From the NCBI RefSeq assembly GCF_016741775.1, contig NZ_JAERRK010000001.1, positions 186,001 to 250,000 on the forward strand: DNA of 64,000 nucleotides, given 5' to 3'. Source of the stretch: Streptomyces actinomycinicus. GTDB taxonomy: Bacteria > Actinomycetota > Actinomycetes > Streptomycetales > Streptomycetaceae. Positions 1 through 8,136 of the stretch are shown here, piece after piece (the stretch's first letter is position 1; each line of letters starts with the position of its first letter). The notes beneath the pieces are model-generated. The model was not told the DNA's origin, did not search any database, and saw only the letters and a program-made list of their open reading frames with translations. The position numbers and the translations under genes were made by a program.

Positions 1-192
1 ACGACCCTCGTGGTCGCCCACCGGCTGACCACGGCCGCCCGCGCGGACCGGGTGGTGCTCATGGACCACGGCCGGGTGGCCGAGGACGGCACGCACGAGG
101 AACTCCTCGCCCGCGACGGCCGGTACGCCGAGCTGTGGCGGACCTTCGTGGGCCGGTCCGAGCCGGAGGAGCCGGTCGGCGTGTCCCGCTGA
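1..192 (+). CDS. ABC transporter ATP-binding protein, C-terminal fragment
   Basis: Only the last 63 codons are present; the gene begins upstream of the window. The fragment starts inside the ATPase with [17 protein letters not shown], which is the H-loop (switch histidine) region of exporter-type ABC ATPases. It continues with [18 protein letters not shown], the usual end of an ABCB/MsbA-like or LolD-like nucleotide-binding domain. The 'VVAHRLTT' wording is typical of fused membrane-ATPase exporters, so a half-transporter for a drug, lipid or peptide is most likely. Substrate cannot be inferred from this piece. Confidence 0.85.
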   Translation, partial: TTLVVAHRLTTAARADRVVLMDHGRVAEDGTHEELLARDGRYAELWRTFVGRSEPEEPVGVSR

Positions 193-327
193 GGGCCTTG
201 CGGGGCCCGGGCGGGGGCACCCCGTCGGCACGTACCGCTGACGGTCGTGCAACCATCCGACATATGTCGTGCGTCCGTACATCAGTACGGGCACGGGGGA
301 GTATGACCGCGGCACGGGGAGGACGAA

Positions 328-720
328 GTGGACAGTGGTGCGATACGCCGGCGGCTGGCGTTCGGTGCGGCCGTGCTGGCCGCGTCCGGGGCGTTGGCGT
401 TCACGGCGGCGGGTACCGCCCAGGCCGCCACGGCCGGCGGCTGTGCCGGGCGCGAGGTGCGGACCCTGCCGTTCAGAACCGGCGTCACCCACGTCTACAA
501 GCACCACGGCTTCGTCTGTGCCGTCACCCTCGCCAAGCACCCGGGCCGCACCCAGACCATGTCGGTCAGCGTGCAGGCCCGCGGCAACCTCCCGGTCGTC
601 GACAAGGGCCGCTACAAGCACCACGCCGGCCCGGTGACCGTGAACGCGGGGCACCGCTGCGTCTGGATCAGGGGCTCGGTGGGCCGGTCCACGGTCAGTT
701 CCGGCTGGATCCTGTGCTGA
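328..720 (+). CDS. small secreted protein, function unknown
   Basis: This 130-residue protein starts at a GTG preceded by a GGGGAGGA ribosome-binding site. An N-terminal signal peptide is clear: a basic stretch (RRR), a hydrophobic core and an AxA cleavage region (GTAQAAT) near residues 30-34. The mature part is about 95 residues, basic and histidine-rich in the middle, with four cysteines (near residues 39, 63, 111 and 130) that could form two disulfides; the last is the C-terminal residue. No catalytic motif is visible. It stands alone between the ABC exporter and the peptidase gene. I do not recognise the family; a small extracellular binding or inhibitor-like protein is possible but unproven. 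Confidence 0.75.
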   Translation: MDSGAIRRRLAFGAAVLAASGALAFTAAGTAQAATAGGCAGREVRTLPFRTGVTHVYKHHGFVCAVTLAKHPGRTQTMSVSVQARGNLPVVDKGRYKHHAGPVTVNAGHRCVWIRGSVGRSTVSSGWILC

Positions 721-812
721 ACGGTTGATCCGGAGCACTCAATTCCCTCTGGTGTGGCAGCAGTTGCTGGGATAGCTTCCGGCGCACGTCTGTCTCACAG
801 GGGAGAGTGCGC

Positions 813-2222
813 ATGCGCAAGGCGCTCAGATGGCTGCTGGCGCTCACGGTCTTCATAGGCACGCTGAGCACAGCGGCCGGCGCGGCCACCGCCGCCGAGC
901 CCACCGACATCAAGGACAGGCTCCTGTCGATACCCGGCATGAGCCTGGTCCAGGAAAAGCCGTATCCCGGCTACCGCTACTTCGTCCTGAACTACACCCA
1001 GCCGGTGGACCACCGCCACCCGGACCGGGGCACCTTCCAGCAGCGGATCACCGTGCTGCACAAGGACACCAGCCGCCCCACCGTCTTCTACACCAGCGGC
1101 TACAACGTCTCCACCACGCCCTCGCGCCGCGAGCCCACCCAGATCGTGGACGGAAACCAGGTCTCCCTGGAGTACCGCTTCTTCACCCCGTCCCGCCCCG
1201 CCCCGGCCGACTGGTCCAAGCTCGACATCTGGCAGGCGGCCAGCGACCAGCACCGCGTGTTCCAGGCCCTGAAGGGCGTCTACTCCGCCAACTGGCTGGC
1301 CACCGGCGGCTCCAAGGGCGGCATGACGGCCACCTACTACGAGCGGTTCTACCCGCGCGACATGGACGGCGTCGTCGCGTACGTCGCCCCCAACGACGTG
1401 GTGAACCACGAGGACTCCGCCTACGACCGCTTCTTCACCCGGGTCGGCACCAAGGAGTGCCGGGACCGGCTGAACGCCGTCCAGCGCGAGGCGCTGGTGC
1501 GCCGCGAGCCGCTGGAGAAGAAGTACGCGGCGTACGCGGCCGGCAACGGCTACACCTTCGACACCATCGGCGGCCTGGACAGGGCGTACGAGGCCGTCGT
1601 CCTGGACTACGTGTGGGGCTTCTGGCAGTACAGCCTGCTGAAGGACTGCGACACCGTCCCGGCGGACGCGGCCACCGCGAGCGACGACGAGATCTGGAAC
1701 TCGGTCGACACCATCTCCGGTTTCTCCGCCTACACCGACCAGGGGCTGGAGACCTACACGCCGTACTACTACCAGGCCGGCACCCAGCTCGGCGCACCGA
1801 CCATCCACTTCCCTCACATCGAGCGGAAGTTGATCCGCTACGGCTACCAGCCGCCGCGCAACTTCGTGCCCCGTTCCATCCCGATGCGCTTCCAGCCGCA
1901 GGCGATGCGCGACGTGGACACCTGGGTGCGGCACCACGCCACGCACATGCTCTTCGTCTACGGCCAGAACGACCCGTGGGGATCGGAGCGCTTCCGGCCC
2001 GGCGCGGGCGCCCGTGACTCCTACGTCTTCACCGCGCCCGGCATGAACCACGGCGCGAACGTGGCGGGTCTGGTGGCGGACCAGAAGTCCCTCGCCACCG
2101 CCCGCATCCTGCGGTGGGCGGGTGTCTCCCCGGCCGCCGTGGCCCAGGCGAAGCCGCTGGCCGCGTACGACGCGCGGCTCGACGGCCGGGACGTGGAGCG
2201 GGAGCCCGCGCTGCGGCCCTGA
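813..2222 (+). CDS. secreted S37-family tripeptidyl aminopeptidase (PS-10 type)
   Basis: The 469-residue secreted serine peptidase matches the Streptomyces PS-10 / S37 family, which removes tripeptides from the N termini of secreted proteins. ATG 813 is chosen because GGGAG lies 7 bases upstream; the in-frame GTG at 807 has no such site. A signal peptide spans about residues 1-26 (AAGAATAAEP). The nucleophile elbow GGSKGG puts the catalytic serine at about residue 167; Asp387 (GQNDPWG) and His413 (GMNHG) complete a plausible triad. Length and motif order fit the family. It acts outside the cell, probably in protein scavenging or processing of secreted proteins. Neighbours give no operon context. 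Confidence 0.88.
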   Translation: MRKALRWLLALTVFIGTLSTAAGAATAAEPTDIKDRLLSIPGMSLVQEKPYPGYRYFVLNYTQPVDHRHPDRGTFQQRITVLHKDTSRPTVFYTSGYNVSTTPSRREPTQIVDGNQVSLEYRFFTPSRPAPADWSKLDIWQAASDQHRVFQALKGVYSANWLATGGSKGGMTATYYERFYPRDMDGVVAYVAPNDVVNHEDSAYDRFFTRVGTKECRDRLNAVQREALVRREPLEKKYAAYAAGNGYTFDTIGGLDRAYEAVVLDYVWGFWQYSLLKDCDTVPADAATASDDEIWNSVDTISGFSAYTDQGLETYTPYYYQAGTQLGAPTIHFPHIERKLIRYGYQPPRNFVPRSIPMRFQPQAMRDVDTWVRHHATHMLFVYGQNDPWGSERFRPGAGARDSYVFTAPGMNHGANVAGLVADQKSLATARILRWAGVSPAAVAQAKPLAAYDARLDGRDVEREPALRP

Positions 2223-2243
2223 CCGGACCGGGCGGGCCCGTCG

Positions 2244-4085
2244 CTAGTACGTCAGCCCGTGCCCGATCCGGTACAGCACCCGCGTGGGATCGTCGGCCCG
2301 CTGCACCGGGACCGGCAGCTTCCCGCGCGGTGCCACCCGGCCGGCGATCACCCGTGCGGCGGCGCGCAGTTCGACGTCCGTCCAGCAGTACGTGGCCAGG
2401 ACGGCCCGGGCGGAAGGGAGCTGCGCGACGTCGTACGGGTTGCGGACCGCCACCACGACCACCGGCTTCCCCGTCGCCAGCAGACGGTCCACCAGGGTCC
2501 GCTGGGCACTGCCCGCCGTCACGTTGTACGTGCCCACGACCACCGCGTCCGCGTCCTGGGCGGCCGCGACCGCCTTGCCGATCGTCGTGGCGGAGGGCGC
2601 GGTGCCGGTGGACAGGGCCGTGGTGATGAAGCCGAGGCCGGTGAGGGCGGCGGCCAGGACGGCGGTGGGCGGTCCGGTGGTGCCGGACGGCGAGGCCGGG
2701 TCGGCGCCGACGACCAGCAGCCTGCCCTCCCTGCGGTGGTCGAGGGGCAGCAGGTCGCCCTCGTTGACCAGCAGCGTCGTGGTGCGTTCGGCGATGCGGC
2801 CGGCGGCGGCCAGATGGGCCCGGGTGCCCACCGTGCGGTCGACGTCCCCCGGGTCGGCGTAGGGGTCGCGGAAGAGTCCGAGCCGGGCCTTCAGGCGCAG
2901 GATGCGCAGGATCGATTCGTCCAGGCGGGCCTCGGTCAGCTCGCCGCCCTGCACGGCCCTGAGGACCGCCTGCCAGGCCACGTCCAGCCTGGGCGGGTTG
3001 AGCAGCTGGTCCACGCCGGCCTGCAGCGCGAGCACGGGCACCCGGTCGTCGCCGTACTTGGTGCGGACGCCCTCCATGCCGAGCGAGTCGGTGATCACGA
3101 CCCCGTCGTAGCCGAGTTCGCCGCGCAGGATGCCGGTGAGGACCGGGTGGGAGAGCGTGGCCGGGTCGCCGGAGCCGTCCAGCGCCGGGAACTGGATGTG
3201 CGCGGTCATGATCGAGTCGATGCCCGCCTCGATCGCGGCCCGGAACGGCACCGCGTCCAGCTTCTCCCACAGCTCCCGGCTGTGGGTGATGACCGGGAAG
3301 CCGTAGTGGCTGTCGACGGCGGTGTCCCCGTGGCCCGGGAAATGCTTGGCGGTGGCCGCGACCCGGGACGCCTGATAGCCCTTCACCTCGGCGGCGACCA
3401 GTTCGGCGACGGCCTCCGGGTCGGCGCCGAAGGAGCGCACGCCGATGACCGGGTTGGCCGGGTTGACGTTCACGTCGGCGTCGGGGGAGTAGTCCTGGTT
3501 GATGCCCATCGCGCGCAGTTCGGCGCCGGAGATCCGGCCGAGGGTCCGCGCGTCCGCCCGCCGGCCGCCCGCGCCGATCGCCATCGCGCCCGGGAAGAGG
3601 GTCGCGGGCCTGCCGACCCGGCAGACGGCGCCGTGCTCCTGGTCCGTGGCGATGAGCGCGGGAAGACCGCGCGGCTGCTCCAGGGAGGCCCGCTGGATGC
3701 CGTTGGACAGGTCCGCGATCTGCTGCGGGTCGCGGGTGTTGTGCGCCCAGGTGAAGTAGATGATGCCGCCGACGCGGTACTTCGCGATCAGCTCGGCGGC
3801 GGTGCGGACGCCGATCTCCTTCAGGTTGGCGTCGACGTCGGCCTGGTCGGGGGCGGTGGCGGAGTGGCCGTAGACCCGCATCACGAAGAGCTGGCCGACC
3901 TTCTCCTCCAGCGTCATCCCGGAGACCAGGGCGCGCAGCCGGCGTTCGTCGGGAGCGCCGGGCGCGGCGGCGTGGGCGGTCGTCGGTACGGTCAGCGCGG
4001 CGGTGAGTCCCGCGCCGGCGGCGAGGACGGCGCGTCTGGACGGCCGTGCGGTGTTTCCCGTGCTTCCCGTGCTGGTGTCGTGCAC
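2244..4085 (-). CDS. Tat-exported GH3 glycoside hydrolase (beta-N-acetylhexosaminidase type)
   Basis: This 613-residue GH3 enzyme probably acts on cell-wall or chitin-derived beta-N-acetylglucosaminides. The start is GTG 4085, with GGAAGGAG five bases upstream. A twin-arginine signal (SRRAVLAAGAG) lies near residues 16-26, so export is probably folded, by Tat. The (beta/alpha)8 domain carries the hexosaminidase signature KHFPGHGDT near residue 246, with the His-Asp pair that supplies acid/base function in NagZ-like enzymes. It also has the nucleophile Asp333 in GVVITDSLGM. A C-terminal alpha/beta sandwich follows from about residue 430. KHFPGHGDT argues for N-acetylglucosaminidase over beta-glucosidase. 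It is divergent from aroA across a 186-base promoter region with an inverted repeat. Confidence 0.9.
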   Translation of the reverse strand: MHDTSTGSTGNTARPSRRAVLAAGAGLTAALTVPTTAHAAAPGAPDERRLRALVSGMTLEEKVGQLFVMRVYGHSATAPDQADVDANLKEIGVRTAAELIAKYRVGGIIYFTWAHNTRDPQQIADLSNGIQRASLEQPRGLPALIATDQEHGAVCRVGRPATLFPGAMAIGAGGRRADARTLGRISGAELRAMGINQDYSPDADVNVNPANPVIGVRSFGADPEAVAELVAAEVKGYQASRVAATAKHFPGHGDTAVDSHYGFPVITHSRELWEKLDAVPFRAAIEAGIDSIMTAHIQFPALDGSGDPATLSHPVLTGILRGELGYDGVVITDSLGMEGVRTKYGDDRVPVLALQAGVDQLLNPPRLDVAWQAVLRAVQGGELTEARLDESILRILRLKARLGLFRDPYADPGDVDRTVGTRAHLAAAGRIAERTTTLLVNEGDLLPLDHRREGRLLVVGADPASPSGTTGPPTAVLAAALTGLGFITTALSTGTAPSATTIGKAVAAAQDADAVVVGTYNVTAGSAQRTLVDRLLATGKPVVVVAVRNPYDVAQLPSARAVLATYCWTDVELRAAARVIAGRVAPRGKLPVPVQRADDPTRVLYRIGHGLTY

Positions 4086-4116
4086 GTGCGCTCCTTCCAG
4101 AGGAGAACCGCTGAAG

Positions 4117-4153
4117 GAAACTTCCGAGGAGTCACCAATATCCGGGAAGTTTC
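4117..4153. promoter_or_regulatory. 9-bp inverted repeat in the GH3/aroA divergent promoter region
   Basis: GAAACTTCC (4117-4125) and its exact reverse complement GGAAGTTTC (4145-4153) flank a 19-base spacer in locally A+T-richer DNA. The position, just upstream of the GH3 ribosome-binding site, suits an operator or a leader hairpin. Which gene it controls is unknown. Confidence 0.4.
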
Positions 4154-4271
4154 TTTCCGTCAAGGGAATGCACAGTAACCACGAAGGGCCTGCCGCCCGC
4201 GCATTCCGGTGGGCGCGTCCAGCTCCTGGACATGCGTGACCGGACCCCGGACGAGCCGCCATCATGCGGCC

Positions 4272-5507
4272 ATGCCCGCAGTCGACATCCCCGGATCCAA
4301 GTCCATCACCGCCCGCGCGCTCTTCCTCGCGGCGGCGGCCGACGGCGTCAGCACCCTCGTACGTCCCCTGCGCTCCGACGACACCGAGGGCTTCGCCGAG
4401 GGCCTCACCCGGCTCGGCTACCGGGTCGGCCGTACCCCCGGCACCTGGCAGGTGGACGGCCGCCCGCAGGGACCGGCGCACGCCGAGGCCGACGTCTTCT
4501 GCCGGGACGGCGCCACCACCGCCCGCTTCCTGCCCACGCTGGCCGCCGCCGGCCACGGCACCTACCGCTTCGACGCCTCCCCGCAGATGCGCCGCCGCCC
4601 CCTCGGCCCGCTCACCCGCGCCCTGCGCGACCTCGGCGTCGACCTGCGGCACACGGAGACCGAGGGCCACCACCCGCTCACCGTGCACGCGGCCGGCGTC
4701 GAGGGCGGCGAGGTCGTGCTGGACGCCGGCGAGTCCTCCCAGTACCTGACCGCGCTGCTGCTGCTCGGCCCGCTCACCCGCACCGGCCTGCGGATCCGGG
4801 TGAGCGAGCTGGTGTCGGCGCCGTACGTGGAGATCACCCTGGCGATGATGCGGGCGTTCGGCGTGGACGTCGTCCGGGACGGCACGGTGTACGAGGTCCC
4901 GGCCGGCGGCTACCGGGCCACCACCTACACCGTCGAGCCCGACGCCTCCACCGCGAGCTATTTCTTCGCCGCGGCCGCCGTCACCCCCGGCCGCGAGATC
5001 ACCGTGCCCGGCCTCGGCACCGGTGCGCTCCAGGGCGACCTGCGCTTCGTGGAGGTGCTGCGGCGGATGGGCGCGCACGTGGAGGTGGCCGAGGACCGCA
5101 CGACGGTACGCGGAACGGGGGAACTGCGCGGCCTCACGGTCAACATGCGGGACATCTCCGACACCATGCCGACGCTGGCCGCCATCGCACCGTTCGCCTC
5201 GGGGCCGGTGCGCATCGAGGACGTGGCCAACACCCGGGTGAAGGAGTGCGACCGCCTGGAGGCCTGCGCGGACAACCTGCGGCGGCTGGGCGTGCGGGTG
5301 GCGACCGGCCCCGACTGGATCGAGATCCGGCCCGGCACGCCCGCCCCCGGGACCGGGATCAAGACCTTCGGCGACCACCGCATCGTGATGTCGTTCGCCG
5401 TCACCGCCCTGCGCACACCGGGCCTGACGTACGACGACCCCGGCTGTGTCCGCAATACGTTCCCCGGCTTCCACGAGGCCTTCGCGGCACTGCCCGACGC
5501 CGGTTGA
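4272..5507 (+). CDS. aroA: 3-phosphoshikimate 1-carboxyvinyltransferase (EPSP synthase)
   Basis: This enzyme joins shikimate-3-phosphate and phosphoenolpyruvate in the shikimate pathway for aromatic amino acids. Start ATG 4272 gives 411 residues, slightly shorter than the usual 425-450, because the protein begins almost at the first substrate-binding motif (PGSKSITARAL, residues 5-15). Other family marks are the RDGATTARF loop, AGESSQYLTALLLL, DISDTMPTLA, the VKECDRLEA segment and FGDHRIVMSFA near the C terminus. An upstream in-frame ATG (4209) would add a non-homologous leader. The last eight codons and stop are part of a 43-bp tandem repeat. Many streptomycetes carry two aroA genes; whether this is the housekeeping copy cannot be told here. 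Confidence 0.9.
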   Translation: MPAVDIPGSKSITARALFLAAAADGVSTLVRPLRSDDTEGFAEGLTRLGYRVGRTPGTWQVDGRPQGPAHAEADVFCRDGATTARFLPTLAAAGHGTYRFDASPQMRRRPLGPLTRALRDLGVDLRHTETEGHHPLTVHAAGVEGGEVVLDAGESSQYLTALLLLGPLTRTGLRIRVSELVSAPYVEITLAMMRAFGVDVVRDGTVYEVPAGGYRATTYTVEPDASTASYFFAAAAVTPGREITVPGLGTGALQGDLRFVEVLRRMGAHVEVAEDRTTVRGTGELRGLTVNMRDISDTMPTLAAIAPFASGPVRIEDVANTRVKECDRLEACADNLRRLGVRVATGPDWIEIRPGTPAPGTGIKTFGDHRIVMSFAVTALRTPGLTYDDPGCVRNTFPGFHEAFAALPDAG

Positions 5508-5609
5508 CGAACGCCGGCAGCCCTCCGCGGCACTGCCCGACGCCGGTTGACGAAGACCGGCAGCCCTTCGCGGCACTGCCAGACGCCGGTTGACGAGGGC
5601 CGGCAGCCC
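5481..5609 (+). repeat. 43-bp direct repeat, three copies, spanning the aroA stop codon
   Basis: Three head-to-tail units (5481-5523, 5524-5566, 5567-5609) differ at a few positions; a partial fourth starts at 5610. Unit 1 encodes the AroA tail FAALPDAG, the stop and the first 3' bases, so units 2 and 3 are copies of the gene end. Each unit contains GCCGG and CCGGC separated by about 10 bases, so each can fold as a short hairpin and the set may act as a stacked terminator. Confidence 0.85.
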
Positions 5610-5695
5610 TTCGCGGCCGGCGGCCGGCACCGGATCCCCCTCGGCCCCCGGCCCGCTCACGGCACGTCAGGCCGCCGATCGGTGACGTGCCCGGC

Positions 5696-6496
5696 CTACG
5701 CCGCCTCGCCCAGGAGCCGCAGCAGGTGGTCCCGGCCCGCGCGCAGGAGTTCCGGCAGCGGGGCGGCCTCCTCGTGCCAGCGCTTCTCGTACTCCCAGCA
5801 CAGCCAGCCGTCCCAGTCGTGCCGGGACAGGACGTCCACGCACTCGGCGAGCGGCAGCACGCCTGCGCCGAGCGGCAGCGGGCTGCTGTCCTCGGCCGAT
5901 GCGATGTCCTTGACCTGGACGTATCCCAGATGCGGGGCGAGCGCCGCGTAGCTGTCCGACGGCTGCTCGCCGCCCAGCCAGGTGTGCATCACGTCCCACA
6001 CCGCCCCCACCTGACGATGGCCCACCGGGCCGAGGACCCGGATCACGTCGGCGCCGGTGCGGTGCGAGTCGTGGGTCTCCAGCAGGATCCGCACGCCGAG
6101 CGCGGAGGCGTCCTCCGCGGCGGTGCCGAGCCGCCGGGCGGCGATCGCGTCGGACTCCTCGCGGGACCGGTCCGGGTCCGCGCCGGGGAAGACGCGGACG
6201 AAGGGCGCGCCCAGGTCGTGGGCCAACTGGAGGAGGTCGCGGATCTCCGCCAGCACGGGCGCGTCCTCGCCGTCGGCGGCGACGCGTGCGTACCCGGCGA
6301 GACTGAGCACCGCCACCCCGGCCTCCTTGAACAGGGCCGCGGTCCCGGCGCGTTCGTCCGGGGTCAGGCCCGGGTGCACCGGTTCCTCGGGGTGGGCGCG
6401 CAGCTCCACGCCGTGGTAGCCGTGGGCGGTCGCGAGTGCGAGGACCTCCGGGACGGGCAGGCCGGGGACACCGAGTGTGGAGAACGCCAGCTTCAT
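5696..6496 (-). CDS. sugar phosphate isomerase/epimerase (xylose isomerase-like TIM barrel)
   Basis: The 266-residue protein starts MKLAFSTLGVPG and has the AP-endonuclease-2 / IolE-IolI fold pattern. Metal-ligand candidates are Glu in GVELRAHP (near 35), Glu in ILLETHDSH (near 150), Asp/His in AVWDVMHTW (near 180), the VQVKD segment (near 208) and CWEYEKRW (near 243). Such enzymes isomerise or epimerise keto-sugars or inosose. It is a single gene on the minus strand downstream of the LacI-type repressor gene, separated by about 330 gene-free bases, so it may belong to the same catabolic theme. The exact substrate is unknown. Confidence 0.8.
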   Translation of the reverse strand: MKLAFSTLGVPGLPVPEVLALATAHGYHGVELRAHPEEPVHPGLTPDERAGTAALFKEAGVAVLSLAGYARVAADGEDAPVLAEIRDLLQLAHDLGAPFVRVFPGADPDRSREESDAIAARRLGTAAEDASALGVRILLETHDSHRTGADVIRVLGPVGHRQVGAVWDVMHTWLGGEQPSDSYAALAPHLGYVQVKDIASAEDSSPLPLGAGVLPLAECVDVLSRHDWDGWLCWEYEKRWHEEAAPLPELLRAGRDHLLRLLGEAA

Positions 6497-6824
6497 GAAA
6501 ACGGACCGTACCCCTCAGTCGCCGGGTCCATGCGGCTCCGGCCGCCGGTCCTGGCCGGCCGGGTCCCGGCCGAAGGCGCGGTGGGACGTCCCGGTGACGC
6601 GGGCGAAGCCCGGTCGCGCGGCGAGGCGAGAATCCCCCGAACGGTCCGTGCGGCCTCGGCCGGCCGGGTCCCGTTCCTGGCCGGGCATCACACCTGAACG
6701 CGTAGGTCCGCACCCGCCGGTGCACGGGGTGCTGCGGCGGATGCGGCGGATGCGGCGGTGTCCGGCTGTGCTCGCTCTGATCGGGTCCGGCCTCGCCCCC
6801 TGGCGGCTCCCCGTGTCCGCGCCC
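6497..6824. other. 328-base stretch without a recognisable gene
   Basis: No reading frame here has codon bias or similarity I recognise. It contains a duplicated segment (CCGGCCGGGTCCCG at about 6556 and 6660) and a short GCGGCGGAT-like triplet run near 6733-6758. I see no confident promoter or terminator. Confidence 0.5.
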
Positions 6825-7874
6825 TCAGGAAGCCCGCGGCACCCCGGTGGACCCCCGCACCATCAACTCCCCGCGCACGGAGGCGATCCCGCCGGGGGGC
6901 TGCTCCTCGCGGCCCATGGCGATGCGGCCGGCCCGGGCGCCCGCCTCCGCCAGGGGGAGGCGGACCGTGGTCAGGGACGGCACCGCGTCGATGCTGAACG
7001 GCAGGTCGTCGAAGCCGGCCACCGAGACGTCCTCGGGGATGCGCAGGCCGGACTCGCGCAGGGCGGCGCAGGCGCCGAGGGCGACGGAGTCGTTCGCGGC
7101 CACGATCGCCGTCAGGGAGGAATCGCGGCGCAGGAGTTCCAGCGTCGCCTCGTAGCCGGACCGGCGGTCGTAACGGCCGTGCACCGTCCGGCGCGGATCG
7201 TCCTCGATGCCCGCCGCGGCGAGCGCGGCCCGGTGGCCCTCCAGGCGGTGCCGGGTGGTCGTGCGCTCCCCGGGGCCGGCGATGTAGCCGAGCCGGCGGT
7301 GGCCGAGGCCGACGAGGTGCTCGGTCAGCGCCCGCGCGCCGCCCCGGTTCTCGAAGGTCAGGGCGGCGGACCCGGTGTCCGGCGCCGGCGGGCGCCCGCA
7401 CAGCACCACCCGGGTCCCGGCCTGCGCCAGCTTGCGCAGCTTCGCCGCGACGGCCTCCGCGTGCGCCGTGTCCTCCACGGCCCCGCCGGTCAGCACGACG
7501 GCCGCGGCCCGCTGCCGCTGGAGGAGGGTGAGGTACGTCAGTTCGCGCTCGGGGGAGCCCCCGGTGTTGCAGACGACGGCGAGGCGTTCGCCGCCGGCCC
7601 GGCCGCCCGGCCCGCCGATCTCCGCCTGGATCGCGCTGGCCATGATCCCGAAGAAGGGGTCGGCGATGTCGTTGACCAGGATGCCGACCAGGTCGGACGT
7701 GGCCGCGGCGAGTGCGCTGGCGGGGCCGTTGAGGACGTAGTCCAGCTCGTCCACCGCCCGCAGCACCCGCTCGCGGGTGGAAGCGGCGACCGGGTAGTTG
7801 CCGTTCAGCACGCGCGACACCGTCGCGGGGGAGACCTGGGCGCGGGCCGCCACGTCCGCCAGGGTCACCGTCAT
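6825..7874 (-). CDS. LacI-family transcriptional regulator
   Basis: The 349-residue repressor has the LacI DNA-binding head at residues 4-25 (LADVAARAQVSPATVSRVLNG) and a hinge near 50-57. The periplasmic-binding-protein-like effector domain follows (VGILVNDIADPFFG, IVAANDSVALGA, VSVAGFDDLP). ATG 7874 follows AAGGACG; the longer upstream frame lacks homology. It is transcribed divergently from the oxidoreductase/DUF993/epimerase operon at 8137, and a near-perfect AAGCGCTT palindrome typical of LacI operators lies between them. It therefore most likely represses that operon and itself until a sugar or polyol effector binds. The effector is not known. Confidence 0.92.
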   Translation of the reverse strand: MTVTLADVAARAQVSPATVSRVLNGNYPVAASTRERVLRAVDELDYVLNGPASALAAATSDLVGILVNDIADPFFGIMASAIQAEIGGPGGRAGGERLAVVCNTGGSPERELTYLTLLQRQRAAAVVLTGGAVEDTAHAEAVAAKLRKLAQAGTRVVLCGRPPAPDTGSAALTFENRGGARALTEHLVGLGHRRLGYIAGPGERTTTRHRLEGHRAALAAAGIEDDPRRTVHGRYDRRSGYEATLELLRRDSSLTAIVAANDSVALGACAALRESGLRIPEDVSVAGFDDLPFSIDAVPSLTTVRLPLAEAGARAGRIAMGREEQPPGGIASVRGELMVRGSTGVPRAS

Positions 7875-8008
7875 GTCGTCGTCCTTAGGTCGTGCATCGT
7901 GTCGTACGCCCTCGTAGACAGCCGGGCATGCGTCCTGGTTCCGACAGACCCTAAGGCCATGGCCCCGAGTTGTTCGCCCCCTCGAACACCTCGATGGGGA
8001 CACTGTCT

Positions 8009-8036
8009 TGTACGGACAGGTGACACGGGATAGCTT
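8009..8036 (+). promoter_or_regulatory. probable promoter of the oxidoreductase operon
   Basis: TTGTAC (8009-8014) and TAGCTT (8031-8036) are spaced by 16 bases and could be -35 and -10 elements. The 13-mer GGGATAGCTTCCG around the -10 recurs exactly at 769-781 upstream of the peptidase gene. The LacI-type palindrome starts about 10 bases downstream, a good place for repression. Confidence 0.4.
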
Positions 8037-8045
8037 CCGTCGTGC

Positions 8046-8060
8046 AGAAAGCGCTTGCTA
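8046..8060. promoter_or_regulatory. LacI-type operator
   Basis: AGAAAGCGCTTGCTA carries the palindromic core AAGCGCTT, the usual half-sites of LacI/GalR-family operators. It lies between the divergent repressor gene and the operon starting at 8137, immediately after a candidate promoter. Confidence 0.6.
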
Positions 8061-8136
8061 AATGGCTCACTGTACTGCCGCCGCCGGCAGCCGCCGCCAC
8101 GGACCGGGCCGGGCGGCGCCCACGAAGGGGACAGAC

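Noticed and set aside
2244..5660. 1138-codon minus-strand open frame extending the GH3 gene upstream across aroA
   Set aside because: Everything before GTG 4085 is antisense to aroA, is low-complexity, and lacks homology. The GTG has a strong ribosome-binding site and begins a Tat signal peptide.
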